From contig NZ_CP136594.1 of assembly GCF_032852305.1 (NCBI RefSeq), forward strand, positions 310,001 through 374,000: 64,000 nt of DNA, in the 5' to 3' direction. This stretch comes from Parasphingorhabdus sp. SCSIO 66989. Lineage in GTDB: Bacteria; Pseudomonadota; Alphaproteobacteria; Sphingomonadales; Sphingomonadaceae. A model generated the notes under the pieces. That model made no database searches, was not told the origin of the DNA, and saw only the letters and a list, made by a program, of their open reading frames with translations. The translations under genes were made by a program, and so were the position numbers. This document shows, piece by piece, positions 8,427 to 17,851 of this stretch (the first letter of the stretch is position 1; each line of letters begins with the position of its first letter).

Positions 8427-10016
8427 ATGAACCAAGCCAACACCCATAGCCGCCGCACCTTTGCCATTATCTCGCATCCCGATGCGGGTAAGACGACGCT
8501 GACCGAAAAGCTGCTCTTGACCGGCGGCGCGATCCATCTCGCCGGTGAGGTGAAGGCGCGCGGACAGGCGCGGCGGGCGCGTTCTGACTGGATGAAGATC
8601 GAACAGCAGCGCGGCATCTCGGTCACCTCCAGCGTGATGACCTTTGAACGTACCGGTGCCAATGGCGAGACCATCACCTTCAACCTGCTCGATACGCCGG
8701 GGCATGAGGATTTTTCCGAAGACACCTATCGCACGCTGACCGCAGTCGACAGCGCGATCATGGTGATCGATGCGGCCAAGGGGATCGAGCCGCAGACACG
8801 CAAGCTGTTCGAGGTCTGCCGCCTGCGTTCGGTGCCGATCATCACCTTTATCAACAAAGTCGATCGCGAGGGCCGCGATCCGTTCGAGCTGATCGATGAG
8901 GTCGCCGATATGCTGGCGCTCGATGTTGTGCCGATGAGCTGGCCTGCGGGTATGGGCGGATTGTTTGAAGGGATATGGTCGCTGGAAAGCCATCGCCTCA
9001 GCCAGCCCGAGGGCGAGGCCAAAGAGTATCTCGGCAATGCGCAGGCCTTTGATGGTTTGGACGATCCCGAGCTGGCCGAAACGCTTTCCGCCGATGCGCT
9101 GGAAAAGCTGCAGGAAGAGGCAGGGCTGGCCGCCGAAGCCTATAGCGATTTTGACGTCGAGGCCTATCGCGCCGGTGATCTCACCCCGGTCTATTTCGGC
9201 TCGGCGCTGAAGAATTTCGGGGTTGAGGAACTGATCGAGGCGATTGCCACCCATGCTCCGCCGCCAAGGCCGCAGCCTGCCGAACCGACGGAGATTGCGC
9301 CCGATGGTAAAGATGTGACCGGCTTTATCTTCAAAGTGCAGGCCAATATGGACCCGCAGCATCGCGACCGCATCGCCTTTATGCGGCTGTGTTCGGGCAC
9401 GTTCAAACGCGGCATGAAGCTGACGCCCAGCGGCCATGGCAAGCCGATTGCGGTGCATTCGCCAATCATGTTTTTCGCCCAGGACCGGGAAATTGCCGAT
9501 ACCGCTTTGCCCGGCGATATTATCGGCATCCCCAATCATGGCACGCTGCGCGTCGGCGATACGCTCTCTGAGAAGAACGATGTCCGCATCACCGGCCTGC
9601 CCAATTTCGCACCGGAGATACTGCGCCGCGTTGCGCTCAAAGACCCGACCAAGACCAAGCAACTGCGCAAGGCGCTGGATGATCTGTCTGAGGAGGGCGT
9701 AATTCAGGTCTTCTACCCGGAGATTGGCGGCCAATGGATTGTCGGCGTGGTCGGCCAGCTCCAACTCGATGTCCTGGTGTCACGGCTATCGGCGGAATAT
9801 AAGGTCGAGGCCATGCTCGAAGCCGCCCCCTTCGAGACCGCCCGCTGGATCAGCGGCGAGGACAGCGTGCTCGACAGCTTCGCCCGCATCAGCCAGGCCA
9901 ATCTCGCCAAAGACCGCGACGGCAACCTCGTCTTCCTCGCCAAATCCACCTGGGATGTCGGCTATCAGGAAGAACGCAATCCGGAAATTGCGTTTAAGGC
10001 GACAAGGGAGCGGTAG
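8427..10016 (+). CDS. prfC: Peptide chain release factor 3
   Basis: RF3 is a GTPase that helps release RF1/RF2 from the ribosome after peptide release. The sequence has the G1 motif HPDAGKTTLTEKLLL, the switch region QQRGISVTSSVM, G3 DTPGHEDFSEDTYR, and G4 NKVDREGRDPFELIDEV, followed by EF-Tu-like domain 2 and the RF3 C-terminal domain (GVVGQLQLDVL). From ATG 8427 the length is 529 residues, the usual RF3 size; the upstream ATG at 8358 would add 23 unlike residues. It ends three bases before the next small gene. Confidence 0.95.
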   Translation: MNQANTHSRRTFAIISHPDAGKTTLTEKLLLTGGAIHLAGEVKARGQARRARSDWMKIEQQRGISVTSSVMTFERTGANGETITFNLLDTPGHEDFSEDTYRTLTAVDSAIMVIDAAKGIEPQTRKLFEVCRLRSVPIITFINKVDREGRDPFELIDEVADMLALDVVPMSWPAGMGGLFEGIWSLESHRLSQPEGEAKEYLGNAQAFDGLDDPELAETLSADALEKLQEEAGLAAEAYSDFDVEAYRAGDLTPVYFGSALKNFGVEELIEAIATHAPPPRPQPAEPTEIAPDGKDVTGFIFKVQANMDPQHRDRIAFMRLCSGTFKRGMKLTPSGHGKPIAVHSPIMFFAQDREIADTALPGDIIGIPNHGTLRVGDTLSEKNDVRITGLPNFAPEILRRVALKDPTKTKQLRKALDDLSEEGVIQVFYPEIGGQWIVGVVGQLQLDVLVSRLSAEYKVEAMLEAAPFETARWISGEDSVLDSFARISQANLAKDRDGNLVFLAKSTWDVGYQEERNPEIAFKATRER

Positions 10017-10019
10017 TTT

Positions 10020-10490
10020 ATGGACGAGCTGAAAATCAATATAACCAGATCGCTCTTGCCGCTGGCTTTGATGTCATGTGGAGAGCAAACTGAAAATACT
10101 GGCTATCAAGACATGTTAGCCCGCAAAATTGAGAGCACTATAACTCTACCAGATGACGCCTATGAAATGGAACAATACGCTCGCGTATATTTTTTGGCAT
10201 CAAATGATGAAGTTCATGCTCGATACATCCGTAATTTTGACAATGCTCTCAAGCCTGATGAAACATGCGAGCAAGAAGTGCTTCTGAATAATGGTGAAAG
10301 CACAACAAGGCCTGTGCCATGCCCCGAGTTTCTTTATGAAAAGCCACAGTTCCAAACAGACCAAAGCGTCTGGGTAGATGATGAAACCGAGTTTCCAGGG
10401 ATAGATGACGGTGGCTGCATTCTTGTCAGCATCATTTATGACTTGAAGACGAACTCATTCAAATCTGTGAGTTGCAATGGGCAGGCATAA
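10020..10490 (+). CDS. Putative small lipoprotein, unknown function
   Basis: A 156-residue protein that I do not recognise. A short basic N-terminus (MDELKINITR) precedes a hydrophobic stretch and a possible lipobox LMSC-G at about residue 20, which would make it a lipoprotein. Three further cysteines and an acidic composition follow. Base composition is clearly lower in GC than prfC and the other flanks, a sign of foreign origin. It begins immediately after prfC, but the change in composition suggests it was added there rather than being an old operon member. Confidence 0.5.
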   Translation: MDELKINITRSLLPLALMSCGEQTENTGYQDMLARKIESTITLPDDAYEMEQYARVYFLASNDEVHARYIRNFDNALKPDETCEQEVLLNNGESTTRPVPCPEFLYEKPQFQTDQSVWVDDETEFPGIDDGGCILVSIIYDLKTNSFKSVSCNGQA

Positions 10491-10527
10491 AGGTGTGCGC
10501 CCTTAGCTACGGTTATCCTCACACTTC

Positions 10528-10562
10528 ATTATAGATTCCCGCCTTCGCGGGAATGACGGGGT
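10528..10562. repeat. Intergenic copy of the palindrome also found in pheT
   Basis: GATTCCCGCCTTCGCGGGAA followed by TGACGGGG is the reverse-oriented form of the CCCGTCAT-CCCGCGAAGGCGGG motif at 4536. The stem is TTCCCGC paired with GCGGGAA. It sits in the 247-base gap between two small unknown genes. Confidence 0.7.
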
Positions 10563-10574
10563 TACTATTTTGGA

Positions 10575-10713
10575 GCCTTTGTGGCTTAGTGTGTGAAAAT
10601 TTCTCACTAAGCCACAAAAGCACAAAGCAGGCCAAGACCTCTAGCTCTTCAAAATCTTCTCGGGCTTCGCGTGAAACAAAGTAACGGCCCTTCGACAAGC
10701 TCAGGGCGAACTG
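10575..10713. repeat. Two further short palindromes in the islet gap
   Basis: GTGGCTTAGTGtgtgaaaatttctCACTAAGCCAC forms an 11-base stem around 10585-10616. A second, single-armed motif CCCTTCGACAAGCTCAGGGC GAACTG lies at about 10688-10713 and resembles one half of the inverted repeat at 5749. No gene is seen between 10491 and 10737. Confidence 0.55.
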
Positions 10714-10737
10714 TTTTGGTGCAAGCAGCGATTATAG

Positions 10738-11028
10738 TCAGTAAATATCCGGTTGGGGCCCGATATCCAGGTCGAAAGCACTTCGATCAAAATCGCATTC
10801 GATTACAAGTTCAGGATATTCTGCGACCAAAGCCGCTTTTGCTTCTGGTCGAGACGCATATAATCCTGAGGGCGGGTAATCATTCTCCCAAACCTTCTCA
10901 GGCAGATCATCACAATATTTCAGCCTGTCAATCGAGAAGTAGTATCGATCGTCGTTGCGCCGTTTACATATGCGACCGCGCAAATCATTGGCGGTGTTCC
11001 GCAGAGCATATACAGTTCGTACTTTCAT
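10738..11028 (-). CDS. Hypothetical protein, islet gene
   Basis: A 96-residue protein without a family I recognise. It is rich in tyrosine, aspartate and arginine (DDRYYFSIDRLKYCDD around residues 25-40) and has no membrane segment. Its ATG overlaps the stop of the upstream gene by four bases, which suggests translational coupling and that the two small proteins act together; an antitoxin/toxin or regulator pair is only a guess. Low GC relative to the neighbourhood fits a recent arrival. Confidence 0.55.
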   Translation of the reverse strand: MKVRTVYALRNTANDLRGRICKRRNDDRYYFSIDRLKYCDDLPEKVWENDYPPSGLYASRPEAKAALVAEYPELVIECDFDRSAFDLDIGPQPDIY

Positions 11029-11204
11029 CCTTCTTTGTCTGAAGCGGCTTTGTCGACGTTATGCCTAGCGGCAATTACTTCTTTACGGATTTCATTTTGA
11101 CCAGCACGCCTTTCGCCTCTCCAGAACTGTCTCTTGGCAAAGGCTCGCAAGTGTTTAGCCCATTCGGGGGAAACGGTGAGTTGTCCCTTTTTCTTCGTGG
11201 CCAT
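11025..11204 (-). CDS. Small basic hypothetical protein
   Basis: About 59 residues from ATG 11204 (an upstream ATG at 11222 adds six). It begins MATKKKGQLTVSPEWAKHLR and stays strongly basic throughout, with FAKRQFWRGERR and EIRKEV. The composition would suit a nucleic-acid binding protein, but there is no motif that proves it. It is the first gene of a two-gene leftward unit and overlaps the following gene by four bases. Confidence 0.5.
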   Translation of the reverse strand: MATKKKGQLTVSPEWAKHLRAFAKRQFWRGERRAGQNEIRKEVIAARHNVDKAASDKEG

Positions 11205-11290
11205 TCCCTTAATCCTCGGCAAGAACAGGCGTTTCCAACATTCGATGATTAAGTCGACAATGCGCTATTTTCAATGCCTCGTTGCTGCCT

Positions 11291-11680
11291 CTACTGCGCG
11301 TGACCCAAAGTCGCCTTATGCCACCACCAGAGCAGCGGCGGCAGCAGCAGTTCCACAAACATCAGAAAGATAAACAGCGCAATCGGCGGGCCGACCATGG
11401 CCCAGGAGATAATCCGCGCCACGCCGCTGAAGAAGAATATCAGCAGCAAAAAGCCGAATACCCGTATCCGCTCGGCCTCATGCAGCGCGCGGGCGCACCA
11501 GATCAGGGCTATGCCGAAGCCGAGGAACAGTGTCGCATAGAAGCGGTCCTCGCTGTCCATGGTGGCGTTGACCGGGATCGAACCGGGGATCGATTTCGGC
11601 CCCAGTGCGATATGCGCCAGGGCGATCAGGCAGCATACGCTGCCGAAAAAGATGACGAAATACTCAAGCCATTTGCGCAT
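11291..11680 (-). CDS. DUF4345-like integral membrane protein
   Basis: About 129 residues starting MRKWLEYFVIFFG. Four hydrophobic segments are visible, with the conserved-looking loop GPKSIPGSIPVNATMDSEDRFYATLFLGFGIALIW that resembles the DUF4345 family of small inner-membrane proteins. The function of the family is unknown. The upstream in-frame ATG at 11713 adds eleven residues including GSPKSGES and is less likely. The gene lies just downstream of the TonB receptor on the same strand (gap of about 57 bases to that gene's stop), though a functional link is unproven. Confidence 0.7.
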   Translation of the reverse strand: MRKWLEYFVIFFGSVCCLIALAHIALGPKSIPGSIPVNATMDSEDRFYATLFLGFGIALIWCARALHEAERIRVFGFLLLIFFFSGVARIISWAMVGPPIALFIFLMFVELLLPPLLWWWHKATLGHAQ

Positions 11681-11737
11681 GATCGACTCCCCTGATTTCG
11701 GGGAGCCTATCATGCGCCTTTGAAGCCCTCAATCGGC

Positions 11738-14131
11738 TTAATAGTTAAAGCCCAAGGTAATGGTGAAGGTGCGCGGATCGCCGAAATAGACGGTCTGGAT
11801 ATTGCCCACTGAGCTGAACTCCTGCCCGTCGGTGCGATAGAGCGTATCGGTGAGGTTGCGCGCGCCACCGCGGATGAAATAGCGGCCATCATCAAACGAC
11901 GCCTGAACATAGGCGTTGAGCAACGCATAGCCATCTTCACGCAGGCCTTCGCGGTTATCCACCGAAAGGAAATGCTCGCCGACATAGCGGGCTTCACCGC
12001 CAATGGAGATATCGGCTGAACCGAGCGAGAAGGTATAATCGCCCGCAATCCGCGCATTGATTGGCGGCGCGAAAGCGGGTTCGCAGATGATTTCCTCGCC
12101 GGTCGGGTTACAAGAGAAGCTTTGCGGCGGCACCCGGCGGCCATCGTTAAACTCATTATACTGCGCTTCGAGATAGCCGAGCGAGCTCATCAGCGTCAGG
12201 CCCTCGAGCGGCTTGACCGTGGCCTCCAACTCAAAACCGTAAATCTCCAGCTCACCGGCGTTAAGCACGGGGAAGACGCCGACACCGGCGCCGCCATCAA
12301 TGCCGCCACCAACACGCGCCTGGAAATCCTGATAATCGGAATAAAAGGCCGCAGCCGAAACAACAACATCGCCATCGAGGAATGACGCCTTGCCGCCAAT
12401 CTCATAGGTCCACACGGTTTCCGGCTCGAATGTCGTGACCAGTTCGGGGTTGCCATCCACAAACAGCGTCAGGTCGGCCAGCGAGTTGGCGCGACCGTTA
12501 AAGCCGCCCGATTTAAAGCCACGGCTGGCGCTGGCATAGATCAGGCGATCCGGTGCGGGCGTATAGCTGATGGTCAGGCTGGGGGTAAACGCATCGAAGG
12601 ACTGGCTGTCATCCTCATTCAGCGGCGGCGGCAGGTCGCCGGGAAAGCTGAAATCCAGACCATTAAACGGTGCCAGATCAGACTGGGTGGTGGTGAAGCG
12701 GTTATATTGCCGCTCCTCATAAGTGTAACGCAGACCGGCCGTGATCGACCAGTAATCGCTGAGGTCATAGGTTAGCTGACCAAAGGCGGCATAGCTGTCG
12801 GTTTCCTGCTCATCATTGATCAGCCGGGTAAAGCTGATCGGCGCGCCACCAAAGGCGAAGAGATCATCGGCAAAGGCTTCCTGATCCGAAGTCACGCGTT
12901 CGTTGAGATAATAGAGGCCGAAGACACCGTTCAGATTATCGCTGCTATAGCGCAACTGCAGTTCCTGGCTCCATTGCCGTTGGTCCGTGCCGACAAAGAC
13001 ATCGCCAATCTCTGCCTGGGTGGCATCAATATCGATAAAGAACTCGGTGTTTAGATCACGATAAGAGGTGATCGATACCAGCTCCAGATTGTCTGAAAGC
13101 TGGAAATTCGCATTGAGCGCCAGGCCCCAGTGGTCCAGTTCCTGGCCCTCACCATTGGTGAAGCTGGTAGCCGATTCAAAATCAAACGGACCGAATTGAT
13201 CAGGCTCGACCAGAACTTGGGGGCCTAACGCCAAATCTGTCTGGATAATCGGTGCTGTTGGCGCGCCGAGGTTCAGGGCATTGCGCTGGCGGGTATAGTC
13301 ACCTGACAGGCTGAGCTCGATCGAATCAGACGGCTGCACCCGCAAGATGCTGCGAAAGGTCAGATTATCGCGATCGTTGAAATCCTCGCCGGTCAGCGGA
13401 TTGGTGATAATGCCATCACGCGTATCATAAAGCCCGGCGATTGAGAGCGCGACGCTGTCCTCGGCAATCGGCGCCGAGACATAGCCATTGACGGTAAACT
13501 GGTCGAAGCTGCCATAGGTGACATCGCCACTCGCCTGAAACTCATCAAGATCGGGCTTGCGCGAGACGATATTGACCGCGCCGCCAATAGTGTTTTTGCC
13601 ATAGAGCGTACCCTGTGGTCCGCGCAGCACCTCGACGCGCTCGACATCCGAAAGGGTCAGCAAAGCGCCCTGAATACGGCTGAGAAAAACGCCATCAACA
13701 TAGACGCCGACAGCCGGGTCAAAGGTCTGCAGCGCATCGGGCTGGCCGACGCCACGGATAAAGATATTGGCACTGGTCGCCGAACCACGGCCCTGCACCA
13801 GATTGAGGTTGGGCACCGCGCCCTGAATGCCGGACAGATCCTGCGCCTGCAGATCGCGCAGCTGGTCCTGGCTGAAGGCGGTGACCGCAACTGGCACATC
13901 AATCAGCGCTTCCTCGCGCCGCCGCGCGGTGACGATGATAACATCGCCATCATCCTCATCACTTTGCGCCACATCCTGAGGCGGTGGCGGCGTATCCTGC
14001 GCCATGGCCGGGGCGGACAGGCCCGCGAACATGAATGCCATCATGGCGGCGCTGCCGTGCAGGCCCCGTTTCCAATAGGCTTTTGATTCGATACCGGCTG
14101 GAGCCACGCGATGCTTGGCGATCCGCAACAT
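11738..14131 (-). CDS. TonB-dependent outer membrane receptor
   Basis: An outer membrane beta-barrel that imports a ligand using TonB energy. After a signal peptide (about 1-45, ending near APAMAQ) comes a TonB box region DVIIVTARRREE, the plug domain with VERVEVLRGPQGTLYGKNTIGGAVNIVSRKP, and a barrel that ends in an aromatic residue (TITLGFNY). The length of about 797 residues is normal. The start at 14131 (MLRIAKHR) is preferred over 14146 because GGAGAGGATT precedes it directly. The divergent TetR gene may control it. The substrate cannot be told; siderophores, plant compounds or vitamins are all possible for this receptor type. Confidence 0.9.
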   Translation of the reverse strand: MLRIAKHRVAPAGIESKAYWKRGLHGSAAMMAFMFAGLSAPAMAQDTPPPPQDVAQSDEDDGDVIIVTARRREEALIDVPVAVTAFSQDQLRDLQAQDLSGIQGAVPNLNLVQGRGSATSANIFIRGVGQPDALQTFDPAVGVYVDGVFLSRIQGALLTLSDVERVEVLRGPQGTLYGKNTIGGAVNIVSRKPDLDEFQASGDVTYGSFDQFTVNGYVSAPIAEDSVALSIAGLYDTRDGIITNPLTGEDFNDRDNLTFRSILRVQPSDSIELSLSGDYTRQRNALNLGAPTAPIIQTDLALGPQVLVEPDQFGPFDFESATSFTNGEGQELDHWGLALNANFQLSDNLELVSITSYRDLNTEFFIDIDATQAEIGDVFVGTDQRQWSQELQLRYSSDNLNGVFGLYYLNERVTSDQEAFADDLFAFGGAPISFTRLINDEQETDSYAAFGQLTYDLSDYWSITAGLRYTYEERQYNRFTTTQSDLAPFNGLDFSFPGDLPPPLNEDDSQSFDAFTPSLTISYTPAPDRLIYASASRGFKSGGFNGRANSLADLTLFVDGNPELVTTFEPETVWTYEIGGKASFLDGDVVVSAAAFYSDYQDFQARVGGGIDGGAGVGVFPVLNAGELEIYGFELEATVKPLEGLTLMSSLGYLEAQYNEFNDGRRVPPQSFSCNPTGEEIICEPAFAPPINARIAGDYTFSLGSADISIGGEARYVGEHFLSVDNREGLREDGYALLNAYVQASFDDGRYFIRGGARNLTDTLYRTDGQEFSSVGNIQTVYFGDPRTFTITLGFNY

Positions 14132-14320
14132 AATCCTCTCCTGCATTCTCTCGCGATCTGATGCCGCGCCTGATTAACTGAGACCGCCTATAATGAAAGA
14201 TGAACCACCTTTCAACTTTTTGTTTGCGCCCCTTGATTTCATGGCGTAAACTGATGCAATCAGGACACAGGTGGCGGCAGGCCAACTGCGGACAGTTCTA
14301 GCGGAAAAGGGAGTGCGTCT

Positions 14321-14989
14321 GTGGATCAGCAGGCCAGCAGCAAGGCAGAGGCACAAGACCCTGAACTGCGGAAAACGGGCAAAGAGCCGCGCACGTCACG
14401 CGGGCGTGCGACACAGAAAAAGCTGCTTGATGCGGCTGCGCTGGAATTTGGCGAAAAGGGCTATCATGAGGCTTCGGTGAGCAGCATCACCCGTCGCGCC
14501 GGCACCGCCTTGGGCAGCTTCTACACCTATTTTGACAGCAAGGATGAGATCTTCCGCGCCCTGGTGCAGCATATGTCCAAAGAGGTGGGGCATCATGCCG
14601 CAAGCGCTATGTCTGCTGCAGACAATGCCTTGGAACGCGAGCAACTGGCACTCGAAGGTTTCCTTGCCTTCACCCGCAGCCATAAAGAGATTTATCGCAT
14701 CATTGATGAAGCGGAATTTGTCGATCCAGACAGCTATCGCAGCCATTATGAGACAGTCGCCGAGCGCATTGCCAGCCGCCTCCAGGCCGGAGCCGAATCT
14801 GGAGAGATGCGTGGTGATATGGGCGAATTGGAAGCCTGGGCCCTGATGGGAATGAATGTGTTCCTTGGCCTGCGCTATGGTGTTTGGAACGAAGACGAGA
14901 CGCTCAGCGACGCAGACATTGCCGAGATCGGCCAGCGCGCCAACCGCTTTCTGCGAAATGGCATCGGCCCGGAAGAGCCGGTCGGCTAA
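14321..14989 (+). CDS. TetR/AcrR-family transcriptional regulator
   Basis: A 222-residue repressor-type protein beginning with GTG (ribosome site AAAGGGAG seven bases before). After a polar tail of about 28 residues comes the TetR DNA-binding domain: RATQKKLLDAAALEFGEKGYHEASVSSITRRAGTALGSFYTYFDSKDEIFRALVQ. The remaining helices form the ligand-binding and dimer region. It is divergent from the TonB receptor, with 189 bases between the starts, an arrangement that often means control of the neighbour. The ligand is unknown. Confidence 0.85.
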   Translation: MDQQASSKAEAQDPELRKTGKEPRTSRGRATQKKLLDAAALEFGEKGYHEASVSSITRRAGTALGSFYTYFDSKDEIFRALVQHMSKEVGHHAASAMSAADNALEREQLALEGFLAFTRSHKEIYRIIDEAEFVDPDSYRSHYETVAERIASRLQAGAESGEMRGDMGELEAWALMGMNVFLGLRYGVWNEDETLSDADIAEIGQRANRFLRNGIGPEEPVG

Positions 14990-15003
14990 GCTATAGCGTT
15001 GCT

Positions 15004-15591
15004 TTAGTCGCTCGATCCGCCGGGCATCATGCGTTCGACCGTATTGTCGAAACCGGAAACCAGGTGGTACGCGGCAGCGGTAATGTGCAGCACGATTAAT
15101 CCAGCCATGACATAGCCACCCCAGCTATGGCCCTGATGCGCCATCTCCCAAAGCGCCGATTCACGCTCAATCGGCACCTTGGGAAGCTCGACACCAAACC
15201 ATAGCATCGGCCGACTGCCGCCTGACGACATCAGATAGCCGCCAATCGGCAGGCCAATCATCAGCGCATAGAACAGCCAGTGAACCGCTGTCGCCAGCGT
15301 CTTCTGCCAAGCCGGGAGCGGCGGTGTATAGGGGGGCGGCTTATGCGTCAGCCGCCAGCCGAGCCTGATCAGCACCAGCGCAAAGACCGTAATCCCGAGC
15401 GACTTGTGCAATCGCATGGTCACGCCCTTCACCTCATCGGTCCAGCCCTCATGAAACAGGCCGATCACCACCATGGTGATGATCATAAGGGCCATCAGCC
15501 AATGCAGGAGCTGGGCAACGCCGTGATAACGGTCATTCTGACCGCTTGCGGAGGATGAGGAAAGGGCTTCTGAATTCATAATGCGCATCAT
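15004..15591 (-). CDS. Cytochrome b561-type membrane protein
   Basis: A 195-residue integral membrane protein with four or five hydrophobic helices and histidines placed as in the di-heme cytochrome b561 family (YHGVAQLLHWLMAL near the N-terminus, MRLHKSLGI, WLFYALMIGLPIGGYLMSS, HQGHSWGGYVMAGLIVLHI). Such proteins pass electrons between the quinone pool and other acceptors, for example superoxide. An AAAGG site precedes ATG 15591; ATG 15579 is an alternative. It faces the TetR gene tail to tail with a gap of 14 bases. Confidence 0.85.
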   Translation of the reverse strand: MMRIMNSEALSSSSASGQNDRYHGVAQLLHWLMALMIITMVVIGLFHEGWTDEVKGVTMRLHKSLGITVFALVLIRLGWRLTHKPPPYTPPLPAWQKTLATAVHWLFYALMIGLPIGGYLMSSGGSRPMLWFGVELPKVPIERESALWEMAHQGHSWGGYVMAGLIVLHITAAAYHLVSGFDNTVERMMPGGSSD

Positions 15592-15754
15592 TAGCAGCGA
15601 CCTTTGGCGATGGCCAGTATTTTGCGTGATGCTTTGGTTTCTCGCGAAGAGCGCGAAGATTTTTAAGAGGTGGGTTTTTGGCGGTTGGGTGTCCGCATAT
15701 GCGCGCAGACATCATTCTCCCTCGCCTAGACTGTTTTTCACTTAGCTTGAAACA

Positions 15755-15870
15755 CGTCATTGCGAGCGTAGCGGGCCGAAGGCGACCGAAGGTCAACCAA
15801 TCCAGGGCAACACGCACCTGCTCTGGATTGCCGCGTCGCCCGAAACAAGTTCGGCCTCCTCGCAATGACG
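15755..15870. repeat. Large palindromic repeat, CGTCATTGCGAG family
   Basis: The outer arms CGTCATTGCGAG and CTCGCAATGACG enclose inner arms CAATCCAGG and CTGGATTG. A sibling at 44074-44164 has the same nested order. The rest of the 15592-15943 gap holds a short GCGAAGAGCGCGAAGA motif and nothing gene-like. Confidence 0.85.
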
Positions 15871-15943
15871 ATTCAATGTAAATGAAATCAACTCTAAGGG
15901 GAGAGGGCTTAATCTCCGCGGCTTCGTGTCTCCGCGCGAAAAC

Positions 15944-16546
15944 CTAGCCCCGAAGCAGAAACACCGCATGTTCAGCAAGCAAATTGCCCATCATATGACC
16001 AGTCGTCGCATCACCGCTAAGGAACCATCTACCCTCAACCTGCCAGCCGCGCTCTGCGATCAGATCTTCAAAATCGGCAATGGTGACATGGTGGATATTG
16101 GGGGTGTTATACCAGCGTTCCGGGATCAGCCGGGTGACCGGCATGCGCCCACCGGTCAGCAGGTTCAGTCGGACGCGCCAATGGGCGAAATTGGGGAAGC
16201 TGACGAAAGCGCGCGCACCAATCCGCAATAGCGATTCCACAATGCGGTCAGGGTGATCGGTGGTCTGCAGCGTCTGGCTCAGCACCGCATAATCAAAGCC
16301 ACCCGCCGGATAATCAGCAAGATCGGTATCGGCATCGCCCTGCACCACGGACAGGCCTTTGCCCATGGCCGTAGCGACCTTGACCGGATTGATCTCCAGC
16401 CCTCGAGCATCCACCGCTTTGTCTTGCCTCAGCGCAGCGAGCAACGTGCCTTCGCCACAGCCAATATCCAACACGCGTGAATTGGGGGCAATCTGGTCAT
16501 AAATGACGGCCAGGTCAGGGCGGAGGTTGGTGGTCATCCTACCCAC
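15944..16546 (-). CDS. metW: Methionine biosynthesis protein MetW
   Basis: MetW is a methyltransferase-fold protein that works with MetX in methionine synthesis in many proteobacteria. The 200 residues show the SAM-binding-like motif VLDIGCGEGTLLAAL near residue 35, VVQGDADTDLADYPAGGFDYAVLSQTLQ, and the MetW-typical FPNFAHWRVRLNLLTGGRMPVT around 120-140, then WYNTPNIHHVTIADFEDL. It follows metX on the same strand, with a palindromic repeat in the 109-base gap. Confidence 0.93.
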   Translation of the reverse strand: MGRMTTNLRPDLAVIYDQIAPNSRVLDIGCGEGTLLAALRQDKAVDARGLEINPVKVATAMGKGLSVVQGDADTDLADYPAGGFDYAVLSQTLQTTDHPDRIVESLLRIGARAFVSFPNFAHWRVRLNLLTGGRMPVTRLIPERWYNTPNIHHVTIADFEDLIAERGWQVEGRWFLSGDATTGHMMGNLLAEHAVFLLRG

Positions 16547-16553
16547 CCTAATT

Positions 16554-16636
16554 CGTCATGCTGAACTTGTTTCAGCATCCCGAGCCACAAGTTCCGCAGC
16601 GCCGGCATGGGACCCTGAAACAAGTTCAGGGTGACG
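16554..16636. repeat. Inverted repeat between metX and metW
   Basis: Arms CGTCATGCTGAACTTGTTTC (followed by AGCATC) and CCTGAAACAAGTTCAGGGTG (followed by ACG) can fold into one long hairpin. It lies inside the likely metX-metW transcript and could affect mRNA decay or the ratio of the two products. Confidence 0.8.
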
Positions 16637-16655
16637 AAGTTTGTATATAGGTACA

Positions 16656-17807
16656 TCACACCTCGCCCCCATTACCAAGGAAGCCACTGACGACGCGGTC
16701 CATTTCGGGATTCTCCAGCAAAAACGCATCATGGCCAAAGGGCGAGGACAGCTCGACAAAGCTGGCCTCCGCCCCGGCGGCATTGAGCGCATGGACGATG
16801 CGGCGCGATTCCGCGGTCGGATAAAGCCAGTCGGTATCAAAGCTTATCAGGCAGAAACGCGCTTTGGCCCGTCCCAACGCCTGTGCCAGCGAGCCATCGC
16901 CCTGATCGGCAAGATCAAAATAGTCCATCGCTCGGGTGATATAGAGATAGCTATTGGCATCAAAACGATCGACAAAGCTGATCCCCTGATGCCGCAAATA
17001 GCTCTCGACCTGAAAATCGGCATCAAAGCCGAAACTCTTGGCATCTCTGTCCTGCAGACGCCGCCCGAATTTTTCGGTAAGGCCCGCTTCAGAGAGATAG
17101 GTGATATGCGCCGCCATACGGGCCACGGCCAGCCCCGATGCTGGCGCATCGCCATCGGCATAATAAGCGCCACCGCGCCAGCGTGGATCGGCCATAATCG
17201 CCTGGCGCCCAACCTCATGAAAGGCGATATTCTGCGCCGAATGGCGCGCTGCCGAGGCAATGACCAAAGATGCCTGCACCCGATCAGGAAACAGCACCGG
17301 CCAGCTAAGCGCCTGCATCCCGCCCATCGAGCCGCCAACCACCGCCGCCAGCTTTTCTATGCCCAGATGGTCGAGCAGCAACGCCTGCGCGCGCACCATA
17401 TCGGCAATGGTGATCACCGGGAAATCCATGCCCCAGGGCGCATCGGTCGCAGGGTTGATCGTCGCCGGGCCGGAGGAGCCCATACAGCTGCCAATGACAT
17501 TGACGCAGATAACGCAAAAGTGATCCGTATCCACCGGCTTGCCGGGTCCAACCAGCCGTGCCCACCATCCGGGCTTACCCGTTACCGGGTGCTCGCTGGC
17601 GACATATTGGTCACCGGTCAAAGCATGGCAGACCAACACCGCATTGCTGGCATCGGCATTGAGCGTGCCATAACTCTCATAGGCCAGTTCCACCGGGCTG
17701 AGTTCCGCGCCACAATCAAGCGGCAGCGGACCCATGAGCGACACCTTTCGGTCACGGCCAAAGCGGCTATCATCAGCGGCAGGGGAAGCGGCGGAAGTCA
17801 TTGCCAT
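16656..17807 (-). CDS. metX: Homoserine O-acetyltransferase
   Basis: MetX acylates L-homoserine at the start of the trans- or direct-sulfhydrylation route to methionine. The alpha/beta-hydrolase fold is clear over 383 residues: [33 protein letters not shown], the oxyanion/NGxSMGG nucleophile elbow [14 protein letters not shown] with the serine near residue 157, and a late catalytic Asp and His ([20 protein letters not shown]). Acetyl versus succinyl specificity cannot be settled by eye; family members in this group may use either. It precedes metW. Confidence 0.92.
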   Translation of the reverse strand: MAMTSAASPAADDSRFGRDRKVSLMGPLPLDCGAELSPVELAYESYGTLNADASNAVLVCHALTGDQYVASEHPVTGKPGWWARLVGPGKPVDTDHFCVICVNVIGSCMGSSGPATINPATDAPWGMDFPVITIADMVRAQALLLDHLGIEKLAAVVGGSMGGMQALSWPVLFPDRVQASLVIASAARHSAQNIAFHEVGRQAIMADPRWRGGAYYADGDAPASGLAVARMAAHITYLSEAGLTEKFGRRLQDRDAKSFGFDADFQVESYLRHQGISFVDRFDANSYLYITRAMDYFDLADQGDGSLAQALGRAKARFCLISFDTDWLYPTAESRRIVHALNAAGAEASFVELSSPFGHDAFLLENPEMDRVVSGFLGNGGEV

Positions 17808-17851
17808 GGCGCTAGAGCGGTTTGGCTCTGGCTGTCAATGATTGCCAATAA

